Positions 1 to 8,688 of a DNA stretch of 64,000 nt are shown in pieces (the first letter of the stretch is position 1; each line of letters begins with the position of its first letter). The notes beneath the pieces were generated by a model that was given only the letters and a program-made list of their open reading frames with translations, was not told the DNA's origin and did not search any database. The stretch lies in NCBI GenBank assembly GCA_005765155.1, contig VCCP01000003.1, positions 124,001 through 188,000 of the forward strand. Direction: 5' to 3'. The DNA is from Zelopaecilomyces penicillatus (taxonomy: Eukaryota > Ascomycota > Sordariomycetes > Hypocreales > Pseudodiploosporaceae). The position numbers and the translations under genes are program-made.

Positions 1-1087
1 TGCTCTACTAACCCCCCTGTCAGCTCTCGACTTTGGCTACTTTGATCAGAAACCTGAAGAATTGGAAGTCTTTAGACTTCAAACGATTGATTGTATTTAC
101 CAAAGTGTCAATGGTGTGCAAAGCACCACACATGGAAGGAGCCTTCCTCCTCCTACTCACCCTGCCATTCTATCACTATGTGACATTGGCACAACACTCG
201 GAAGAGACAGCCAATCCGGTATGTGCATCTTTTATTGTGCTTAAATCTTGGATGCGATTAACTCTTTTTTAGATCCAACCAAGGATTTCATAGTAGAAAC
301 CTGGGTAGATTACGTCAATGCTGCAGTTAGACTGCAGCTAGCTTTTGACAAGCAAGACATCCTGTCCATAGAGTCATATTATGCAGATCGCATGGATTCA
401 TCGGCGGTGTATATCACAGTGGCCATTGCTCTGTAAGATAAACCAATTACAGCTTCATGCTCACGCCCATCTCTGACTGGTGCAGTTACACAACGAAGAT
501 TGCCTGGCCCAAGTGGTTTTTCGCCAGCGACATGATGAGAGAGGCATGTCGGCTTGCCAATGTCATCATATCGATGTAAGTGTTTCCAACAGACAAATTA
601 CAAAGGCCAATCTAACCAGATGAAAAGATCCAACGATATTGTGTCTGCTCGCCATGAAGTGGTAAGACGACCTTAGTAAACTTCACAAGCACGCAACACT
701 AACCTAGAGCAGCAAAATAAACACGTTGACAATCTCATCCCACTTCTAGTCTACCATAAGTCAATCACCGTCCAGCAAGCTGTTTTCGAGGCAGGCTGTG
801 TCATCCGTGACGCATATGACGCCTTTGAGGCTCTTGCACCGAAGCTTAGAGAGCTCGGCAAGATGCACGACTTTGAGGACGAAATGGAAGTGTTTTTATC
901 ATGCTGCATCAACAGCTGTGTTGGCATTTTCCAATGGGTGTACGTGCAAGCAGAGCCACCAAATTTGTGCCAGAGCTAATCAATTTTCAGGTACGGCATC
1001 AAGCGATTTTTGAGTTGCAAGCCAGGTGTTGGAAACGCTGATGTCTTTACTGTGCTGGGAATGGACCATGCAATTGAGGTCGAGTAA
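1..1087 (+). CDS. Terpene synthase (class I cyclase), 3' part, truncated by window edge
   Basis: This is the C-terminal part of a class I terpene cyclase, probably cyclising a prenyl diphosphate such as farnesyl diphosphate. The window opens in an intron ending at CAG (base 23). Exons read as 24-218, 273-432, 486-575, 628-661, about 710 or 713-939, and 991-1087 (stop TAA). Joining exons 3 and 4 yields ISNDIVSARHE, matching the metal-binding NSE motif (N-D-x-x-S-x-x-x-E). Roughly 267 residues are visible. The Asp-rich motif normally near residue 100 must lie upstream and cannot be checked. The helical C-terminus is intact and ends normally, so nothing shows the gene is broken. A P450 on the same strand begins 19.3 kb downstream, beyond a nested retroelement; the two were probably adjacent. 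The product cannot be predicted from this fragment. Confidence 0.82.
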
Positions 1088-1413
1088 ATGTGTATTGTGT
1101 GTACTTTTAGCATTAGTATAGTGAATCTATTTATAATTTATTAAACATTTTTTAAATATATCTCAAAAGTTACCTTGATAATATTTTCTTTTTCTATAAT
1201 ATAGATATTCTTTTAAAATCTATTTTAAAAATAATAAATGGTTTTGATTTTTAAATTATATTAAAAAAAAAATTTATAATATTTAATTAATTTTATTCTA
1301 ATTTTTTTTTTAAATATTATAGATCTTTAATCAATATAAAAAAGAATATTTTAATTATAAATATTTATAATATTATTTAATATAAGATATTAAATATTAA
1401 TTAATATTATTAA
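1088..1413. other. AT-rich flank between terpene synthase and outer retroelement
   Basis: The 3' flank of the cyclase becomes extremely AT-rich within about 50 bases of the stop codon and stays so up to the TTAAG duplication. C and G nearly vanish. This looks like RIP that leaked out of the neighbouring repeat. No ORF or RNA gene is visible. Confidence 0.6.
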
Positions 1414-1418
1414 TTAAG

Positions 1419-1847
1419 TGTAATGTTTAGTGAATTCCTAAGGGATAAACCTAATATAAAGGGTTTATATTGGTAGATAAGTTAGGGTATTCTAAGCAAT
1501 AGGTCTATCATATTAATAATAGATACAGGGTATCATAACCAGGGATCAAGTATCAGTATAATGAGCGGTAATGAATAATACAATAAAGTTAAAAGTATAT
1601 TAATAACTATCTAAGCTATATCTAAAGAATAAAAATTAAGAGTATATATATATATTATAGATCACTTGGATCACTTACTATATAAGTGGTGATCTGGGTG
1701 ATTTAAGTTGCTGGCTCACCTGGCTCACTACCATTCTTATAATAATCCCACTAATCCATTATAACTAATCCCCTTTCCTCTATAGTATATACCTTCCTTA
1801 GGTTATATAACTAGCCTATTATACGACTATATCATTGAGTTATAATA
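1419..1847 (-). repeat. Left LTR of the outer, RIP-mutated element
   Basis: About 429 bp, collinear with the 428-bp LTR of the intact copy (TGTGACG... at 4026, ...GTCGTGACA at 4453), with C-to-T and G-to-A changes throughout. The terminal TG is kept, while the other end has changed from GACA to AATA. Confidence 0.88.
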
Positions 1848-4025
1848 TAATATCTCTCTCCTAATGGTCTTGTCCTTAAGGCTTATTGGTTATTCCTATA
1901 TAAAAATATAATCCTAGCTATAATTATAGGTATGATTCCTTTCTTCTTCCTTTATATTTTTAATATAATACCTTAAGATATCTTAAAATATTATACTAAT
2001 TAGAAGACTGATCAATATAAGAGTCTTATGATTCTTATTAAGGGTACTGATAATATTATCATACCTTATTCCTTTTATTCCTAATATTACTTAATATATT
2101 ATATAATTGAAGCAACTTCCTATTGCTTAGAATATATTTATTATAATTATTCTTATAATGGTTTAGGGATAACTATATTCTTAGATAAGTTTTTCTATTC
2201 TATTTTACTTTCTAGAAGATAACTGATCTATCTAATTATAAAGATTCTATTAGAAAAGAATTATATTAAGCAAGAGAAGGAAGAGATAGAGAAATAGCTT
2301 TAAGCAGTATAGGAGGCAGTATCTACTATAATAGTATAATTAAGTTATTTATATTACTAGTATTAATCTATAGTATTATAAGGTTATAAGATAATAAAGT
2401 AAGATTTATAGTTATTAAATAATCTAGATATAGCTAAGTAGATAGAGTTAGATATAGTAATTAAGATCTAGTTATTAGGGGATTTTGATATAATTAATTA
2501 GAACTTGATTTTCTAGGATAGCTCCTTGCCCTTTAATAATATTATCGCATTAGGGGTTGATAATAGTTCAGATGGTTAGGGGGCTCCTATAAGTTTTCCT
2601 TGAATCTAAACCCTTTCTATTTAATCAGATATTCTTTTTTGCTATTATTTAGCCTATAATCTATAATTGTTTTGATTTCCTATTTCTCTTCTACTATATA
2701 TACTATAATATCTATATATTCTTTTGTATTATCTAGTGCTTGATTTAGTAAGGAGATATAAAATATAGGGTATAATTATATATTCTTTAATAATGAAAGT
2801 TTATAGTTGGTTTTGGAAATGATTTTCTTGATCTTAAATGGTTTAAGTTTCTTAAAATCCAATTTATCGCTTGGTTGTATTATTATAATATTTAGGGAGG
2901 TTTTATCTAGTATATAGTATAAAAGGTATACTATATCTCCCTCTTTAAAGGTTAGTCCCTTTAATCTTTATTGATCTGTATAATATTTTATTCTATTATA
3001 GATGATTTAGAGTTGTGTATAGAGTTCTTTATATAATTATTGTTTTTATATGATGTTAAGTATAGCTTTTTCTGATTTTAATCCTTCTTAGTATAGTAGA
3101 TAAAATGCTTTTAATATAAATCTATAATTGATATATATTGGTATAAGTTATATTAATTTGGAAATAGATGTATTATAGGCTAGTTATATAGTTAATAGAT
3201 ACTTTATCTAATCATTTTAGTGGTAATTAATATAAGTATATAAGTATCCTTTAATAATTTAATTAATTTATTCTATTTGTTTATCTATTTGTAAATAATA
3301 GGCAGTATTGAATTTATATCTAGTCCTAAGATATCCTATTAATCCTTATTAAAACTTAAAGGTAAAGGTTATTCCTCTATCAGAGATGATTTCCTTTAAT
3401 AAGCTATATAAGCTTATTATTATTCTATTAAAGCTATAGGTAAGATCTTTTATTAAGCTTGTTTTAAGGTAGAGTATAAAGTATAAGAACTTTATTAATC
3501 TTTCTATAATAACCTATATTGAGTTATAGGCTACTCCTATAAGGGATTCTATTAATAAGGGTAGTTTAATAATAAAGTTAAACAATATTGATTCCTATAG
3601 TTATATAGGTACTAATAGTGGTTATAACTCCTTATATAGTTTATATCTTGCTAGTTTGGTTTGTTTATAAATGATACAGTTATTTATAATCTTCTAGATT
3701 ACCTATTATAGTCCTTTGAATCTATAGTATCTTTATGCTTATTCTATAGTCTTTATAATTTCTTGATGATTATAGATAGGGGATTTATATAATTCTTATA
3801 TAATGGTTTCCTAGAGTTCTTTAGGTATCTAGAGTTTTTTATTATACTTATAGTATTTATCTTTCTATTTTATATCTTTAGATACTCTTATTATATCTTC
3901 TAAGGAGTATATTCATTTAACTTATTTTAAGATAGGGTTGGCTGATATAACTTAATATATAGTGTTTAGTTTTATTTATAGTATGCCTGATTTAGACCTT
4001 TAGAAGATTTATTCTTTATAATAAG

Positions 4026-4453
4026 TGTGACGTTTGGTGAATTCCCAAGGGATAAACCTAACGAAAGGGGTTTATGTTGGCAGATGAGTCGGGGTGTTCT
4101 GAGCAATAGGTCTGTCACGTTGGTGATAGATACGGAGTATCGTAACCAGGGGTCAAGTATCAGCGTAGTGAGCGGTAGCGAACAATACGATGAAGTTGAA
4201 AGTGTGTTGATAACTATCTAAGCTATGTTTTAAAGAGTGAAAATTGAGGGCGTATATATACATCGTGGATCACTTGGATCACTTGTCGTGCAAGTGGTGA
4301 TCCTGGTGATCCAAGTTGCTGGCTCACCTGGCTCACCACCATTCTTATGGTGATCCCACTGATCTATCTAACTGGTCCCCTTCCTCCATGGTACGTACCT
4401 TCCCTAGGTCACATGACCGGCCTATTGTACGACCATGTCGTTGGGTCGTGACA
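4026..4453 (-). repeat. Left LTR of intact element (3' LTR of gag-pol; upstream of the antisense gene)
   Basis: 428 bp, TG...CA. It contains the palindrome GTATATATAC at 4252-4261, a possible TATA box on either strand. An inverted array of GGATCAC motifs follows (4267-4273 and 4276-4282, then GTGATCC at 4297-4303 and 4306-4312). For gag-pol this copy serves 3' end formation; read on the plus strand it precedes the Zn2Cys6 gene at 4572. A short open frame inside the LTR (4027-4221) recurs in the other LTR and is not taken as a gene. Confidence 0.92.
4252..4312. promoter_or_regulatory. Palindromic TATA element and inverted GGATCAC array in the LTR
   Basis: GTATATATAC is its own reverse complement, so a TATA-binding complex could be placed for either strand. 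Next to it, two GGATCAC units spaced 9 bp face two GTGATCC units also spaced 9 bp around a short centre (CTTGTCGTGCAAG), giving an imperfect hairpin or paired operator. The same structure recurs at 11403-11463 in the other LTR. A regulatory role is inferred. Confidence 0.5.
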
Positions 4454-4455
4454 CG

Positions 4456-4471
4456 ATGTCTCCCTCCCAAC
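4456..4471 (-). other. Purine-rich tract near the 3' LTR
   Basis: On the minus strand GTTGGGAGGGAGACATCG leads into the LTR start TGTCACG. It is the likely polypurine tract for plus-strand DNA priming, although the purine run stops about five bases short of the LTR instead of abutting it. Confidence 0.45.
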
Positions 4472-4571
4472 GGTCTTGTCCTCAAGGCCCGTTGGTTGTT
4501 CCTTCGTAAAACGTAATTCCAGCCACAATTGTAGGTGTGGTTCCTTTCTTCCTTCTTCATGTTTTAACATC

Positions 4572-5183
4572 ATGCCTCAAGGTATCTCAAAACGTCGTAT
4601 CAGTCAGAAGACTGATCAGCGCAAAAGTCTTGCGATTCTTATCGAGGGTACTGGTGATATCGTCATGCCTTGTTCCTTTTGTTCTCAGCGTCATTTGACG
4701 TGTCGTATGATTGAAACAACTTCCCGTTGTTCCGAGTGCGTTCGTCGTGGTCGTTCTTGTGACGGTTCGGGGATAACTATGTCCTCAGGTATGTTTTTCC
4801 ATTCCGTTTTACTTTCCGGAAGGTAACTGGTCTATCCAGTCGCGAAGATCCTGTCAGAAAAGAATCGTATTGAGCGAGAAGAGGAGGAGACAGAAAAACA
4901 GCTTCAGGCAGCTCAGGAGGCGGTGTCTGCTGCGGTAGCACGACTGAGTCGTTTGCGTCGTCAGCGTCAATCCGTGGTGTCGCGTGGTCACGAGATGGTG
5001 AAGCGGGGTTTGCAATCGCTGGATGATTTGGATGCGGCTGAACGGATAGAGTCGGATGCGGTGATTGAGATCCAGTCATTGGGGGGTTTTGACGTGATTG
5101 ATTGGAACTCGATTTTCCAGGATGGCTCCTTGCCCTCTGGTGGTATTGTCGCATCAGGGGTCGGCAATGATTTAGGTGGTTAG
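4572..5183 (+). CDS. Antisense spliced gene inside the retrotransposon: Zn2Cys6 finger plus coiled-coil protein
   Basis: This 186-residue protein is encoded opposite to gag-pol. Exon 1 is 4572-4788 and exon 2 is 4840-5183; the 51-bp intron has donor GTATGT, a TAAC branch-like site and acceptor CCAG. Residues 34, 37, 44, 53, 56 and 63 form C-x2-C-x6-C-x8-C-x2-C-x6-C, the spacing of fungal Zn2Cys6 DNA-binding clusters, after a basic N-terminus (SKRR). Residues from about 78 to 125 are Glu/Gln/Arg-rich and heptad-like, which suggests a dimerising coiled coil. Exon 2 lies entirely opposite the C-terminal tail of pol, so the DNA is read in both directions. The RIP-degraded outer copy has the same region at about 1965-2576, with the start codon lost. 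The function is unknown: it could bind LTR DNA, regulate the element, or be a captured host gene. Confidence 0.7.
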
Positions 5184-8100
5184 GGGGCTCCCATGAGTTT
5201 TCCTCGGGCCCAAACCCTTTCCACTTAACCAGGTATTCTTTCTTGCCGTTGTTTAGCCTGTAGTCTATGATTGTTTCGACTTCCCATTCTTCTTCTATTG
5301 CGTGTACTGTGATGTCTGTGTGTTCCTTCGCGTTGTCTGGTGCTTTGCTTAGTAAGGAAATGTGAAATACGGGGTGTAACCGTATGTTCTTTGGTAGTGA
5401 AAGTTCGTAGTTGGTGTTAGAAATGGCTTTCTTGACTTTGAAAGGTCCAAGTTTTTTGAAATCCAATTTGTCGCTTGGTCGCGTTGTCGTAATGTTTGGA
5501 GAAGTTTTGCCTGGTGTGTAGCGCAAAAGGTACACCATGTCTCCCTCTTTAAAGATTGGTCCCTTCAATCTTTGTTGATCCGCATAATGTTTCATTCTGT
5601 TGCGGACGATTTGGAGTTGTGCACGGAGTTCTTCGTGCAATTGTCGTTTTTGTGTGGCGTCAAGCATGGCTTTTTCTGATTTTGGTCCTTCTTGGCGTGG
5701 TAGGTGAAATGCTTCCGGTGTGAATCCATAATTGGCGTACATTGGCGTAAGTTGTGTTGATTCGGAAACGGATGTATTGTAGGCTAGTTGCGCGGTTGGT
5801 AGGTGTTTTACCCAGTCATCCTGATGGTAATTAATGTAAGCGCGTAGGTATCCTTCAATAATTTGGTTGATTCGTTCCGTTTGTCCGTCCGTTTGTGGAT
5901 GGTAGGCGGTACTGAGTCTGTGTCTGGTCCCAAGATATCCCATCAATCCTTGCCAAAACTTAGAGGCGAATGTTGTTCCTCTGTCGGATATGATTTCTTC
6001 TGGTAAGCCGTGTGAGCTTACAACCACTCTGTTGAAACTATAAGCAAGATCTTCGGCTGAGCTTGCTTCTAGGTAAGGGATGAAGTAAGAGAACTTCGTT
6101 AATCTTTCCACAATAACCCATATGGAGTCGTAAGCTACTCCCGTGAGAGGTTCCACAGACAGGGGTAGTTTGACGATAAAGTCGAACGATACTGACTCCC
6201 ATGGTCGTGCTGGTACCGGTAACGGTTGTAATTCTCCGTATGGTTTGTGTCGTGCTAGCTTGGTTCGTCCACAAGTGACGCAGTCACTTATTACTTTCTG
6301 GACTATTCGTCGTAGTCCTTTGAATCCGTAGTATCTTTGTGCTCGTTCTGTGGTCTTCGTAATTCCTTGGTGACCATGAACAGGGGATTCGTGTAGTTCT
6401 CGTATAATGGTCTCCTGGAGTTCTTCAGGTATCCAAAGTTTCTCATCATATTCGTAATGTCCATCTTTCCATTTTGTGCCTTCAGGTGCCTTTGCTATGT
6501 CTTCTGAGGAGTACGCTTGCTTGACTCGTTTCAAGACAGGGTTAGCTGACATAACTCGGTATGTAGCGTTTAGTTTCATCTGTAGCGCGCCTGATTCGGT
6601 CATTTGAAAGATTTGTCCTTCATGATGAGGCTTTCCATCATCATGGTCGCTTCGTCGGCTTAGAGCGTCTGCTCTGCCGTTTTCGGATCCTTTGCGGTGG
6701 ATGATTTCGTAGTCGTAATCCGCAAGGGTTTCTGCGTAGCGGGTTTGTCGTGCGTTTAGCTTCTGTGTGGTGGCGAAGTAAGAGATGTTCTTGTGGTCGG
6801 TAAAAACCTTTATTCGGTGATTGCTTCCTCGCAAGTAATGTGAGAATTCGTCAAAGGCTTTGACGATAGCCATGAATTCTTTGTCGTAGATTGGGTAATT
6901 GAGTTCTGCTCCATGAAGTTTCTTGGAGTAGAAGGCGACAGGTCGTAGTCTGCCTTCGTTATCCCGTTGTCCAATCTGCGCTCCGATGGCGTAGTTTGAA
7001 GCATCAGTTTCGAGTTCCGTGGGTTTGTCTGGATCGTACATCGCTAGTACAGGTTCTTCGCAGATTCGCTTCTTAAGTTCTTCAAATGCGGCATCCACAT
7101 CGGGTTTCCATAGGAATTTGCGATCTTTTTTAGTGCATTCGGTGAGTGGCGCGGCTATCTTGCCATAGTCGCGGATGAACTTTCGGTAGTAATTGGTGAA
7201 GCCCAAAAACTCTTGTACGTTCGTAACGTTTTGTGGCGTCGGCCAGTCACGTACTGCAGCGATTTTCGCTGGTTCCATTCGAATCTCACCTGGTGAAAAG
7301 ATATGTCCTAAAAAGGTAACCGTTTGTTTGTGAAATTCACATTTTTCTGGTTCGACGAGAAGATTGTTGTCTTGGAGTAGTTGTAATACCTTATGGACGT
7401 GTTCTCTGTGTTCTTCTTCCGTTCGGGAGAAGATCAGAATATCGTCTAGGTAGACTACTACGAAGATATCCAAATGTTCTCGGAGAACGTTGTTGATCAT
7501 GCGTTGGAATGTTGCAGGAGCATTGGTTAGGCCGAAAGGCATTACCAGATATTCGAAAAGTCCAAACTTGGTTCTGAAAGCGGTTTTCCATTCGTCGCCT
7601 TTCTTTATTCGAATCAAGTTGTACGCTCCTTTGAGGTCTAGGGTAGTAAACCAGTTCATTCCATGCAATCGATCGCGTAGTTCGTTGATCAACGGTAGGG
7701 GGGTCCGATCCTTGATTGTGACTGCATTCAACAATCGGTAGTCCACAACTAGTCGTAGCTTGCCATTCTTTTTGGGTACAAACATGACAGGGTATCCTGC
7801 TTCGGATGTGGATGGTCGGATATATCCTTTTTCGAGCATTTCGTCAAGGTACTCTCGTAGTGTTTCGAGTTCCTTGGCGTTCAGTGTGTAGATCTTGGTG
7901 AAAGTAGGCTTCTTTCCGTCCATGATCTGGATTTCGTGGTCCCATTGGTTGTGCAAGGGGAGTTTTGTTTCGAGTTCTTCGCGAAACAGTTTGACGTACT
8001 TGCGGTATTCTTCTGGTATAGGTGCAAGTCGTTTTTCCATGTCTGAGGGTGATTCGTTCTTGGAGTGTTCTCGTAGTTGCTCCATTGTTGTCCTAAGGGC

Positions 8101-8688
8101 GGCAATAACCCGTCGGGTTTGTCGTTGTCGACCGTCGTGTCGTTTTTTAGTGTGATTTCCCGGTGGGAGGCCCTTCTCGGTAGCCATAAAGCGTACTTTC
8201 TTCGCTTTGCCCATTGTCGTTGGATCTTCGTGATTTTTTGGGGACGATGCGGTGTCGCTCCATCGCATCTGGCCTGTCTTCCAATCGATCTGTGGGTTAC
8301 TATCAAATAACCAGGGGTGGCCTAACACAAGTTCGTATTCTCCAGTGTCCATTACGTCGAATGTAGCACTGTCTTGATGTCCTTGGACTTCGAATTGGAG
8401 ATGATCAGTCTCTTTGTCGATCTGTCCTCCATTATAGGCGAAGGTATTTCCTTCCAGGTCATACAAGGGGTACGGTTCTTCCTTGTCACGCCATGGTAGT
8501 CGTGTGCGATTCACGGCTTTTGGTGATATGTAATTGCCCATTGCTCCGCTGTCCACTAGAGCGTGAAAACAATGTCCCATGATCCGTATTTCCGTCGTTA
8601 GTTTGAGCCCGTTGGTGCCTGTTGCACAGAGGGTCTTTCGTGGGGGGTCGCGCTGTAACCCTCTTACAGGCGACTTTACTCGTTTTTT
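4777..8688 (-). CDS. pol: Pol polyprotein (PR-RT-RNaseH-IN-chromodomain), expressed by -1 frameshift from gag
   Basis: The phase is open from 9009, but the protein is inferred to join Gag at the slippery site 8682-8688, adding about 1300 residues. Numbering from the open phase: protease with DSG at 153-155, reverse transcriptase with YLDD at 520-523, RNase H with TDAS, integrase with an HHCC zinc motif (CVTCG) and the SDRGTTF catalytic stretch, then a chromodomain (WEVETIID, YLVKWKGFG, SWEP). After that comes a Pro/Ser-rich tail of about 120 residues. The reading frame is uninterrupted, so it may be functional. The last 135 or so codons lie opposite exon 2 of the antisense gene. Chromodomains of chromovirus integrases are known to steer insertion to H3K9-methylated chromatin. 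Confidence 0.93.
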   Translation of the reverse strand, partial: KKRVKSPVRGLQRDPPRKTLCATGTNGLKLTTEIRIMGHCFHALVDSGAMGNYISPKAVNRTRLPWRDKEEPYPLYDLEGNTFAYNGGQIDKETDHLQFEVQGHQDSATFDVMDTGEYELVLGHPWLFDSNPQIDWKTGQMRWSDTASSPKNHEDPTTMGKAKKVRFMATEKGLPPGNHTKKRHDGRQRQTRRVIAALRTTMEQLREHSKNESPSDMEKRLAPIPEEYRKYVKLFREELETKLPLHNQWDHEIQIMDGKKPTFTKIYTLNAKELETLREYLDEMLEKGYIRPSTSEAGYPVMFVPKKNGKLRLVVDYRLLNAVTIKDRTPLPLINELRDRLHGMNWFTTLDLKGAYNLIRIKKGDEWKTAFRTKFGLFEYLVMPFGLTNAPATFQRMINNVLREHLDIFVVVYLDDILIFSRTEEEHREHVHKVLQLLQDNNLLVEPEKCEFHKQTVTFLGHIFSPGEIRMEPAKIAAVRDWPTPQNVTNVQEFLGFTNYYRKFIRDYGKIAAPLTECTKKDRKFLWKPDVDAAFEELKKRICEEPVLAMYDPDKPTELETDASNYAIGAQIGQRDNEGRLRPVAFYSKKLHGAELNYPIYDKEFMAIVKAFDEFSHYLRGSNHRIKVFTDHKNISYFATTQKLNARQTRYAETLADYDYEIIHRKGSENGRADALSRRSDHDDGKPHHEGQIFQMTESGALQMKLNATYRVMSANPVLKRVKQAYSSEDIAKAPEGTKWKDGHYEYDEKLWIPEELQETIIRELHESPVHGHQGITKTTERAQRYYGFKGLRRIVQKVISDCVTCGRTKLARHKPYGELQPLPVPARPWESVSFDFIVKLPLSVEPLTGVAYDSIWVIVERLTKFSYFIPYLEASSAEDLAYSFNRVVVSSHGLPEEIISDRGTTFASKFWQGLMGYLGTRHRLSTAYHPQTDGQTERINQIIEGYLRAYINYHQDDWVKHLPTAQLAYNTSVSESTQLTPMYANYGFTPEAFHLPRQEGPKSEKAMLDATQKRQLHEELRAQLQIVRNRMKHYADQQRLKGPIFKEGDMVYLLRYTPGKTSPNITTTRPSDKLDFKKLGPFKVKKAISNTNYELSLPKNIRLHPVFHISLLSKAPDNAKEHTDITVHAIEEEWEVETIIDYRLNNGKKEYLVKWKGFGPEENSWEPPNHLNHCRPLMRQYHQRARSHPGKSSSNQSRQNPPMTGSQSPHPTLSVQPHPNHPAIANPASPSRDHATPRIDADDANDSVVLPQQTPPPELPEAVFLSPPLLAQYDSFLTGSSRLDRPVTFRKVKRNGKTYLRT
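8647..8688 (-). promoter_or_regulatory. -1 programmed ribosomal frameshift signal (slippery heptamer plus stem-loop)
   Basis: On the minus strand the gag frame reads TCA AAA AAC GAG TAA, containing the classic heptamer A-AAA-AAC (8688-8682) two codons before the gag stop. Seven bases later comes an 11-bp hairpin: GTCGCCTGTAA (8674-8664), loop GAGGG, then TTACAG, one bulged C and GCGAC (8658-8647). Slippage by -1 continues as Lys-Lys-Arg-Val in the pol frame. Frame arithmetic and spacing both fit. Confidence 0.88.

Noticed and set aside
4027..4221. 64-residue ORF in each LTR (also 11178-11372)
   Set aside because: It is identical only because the LTRs are identical; no domain, and its region is better explained by promoter elements.
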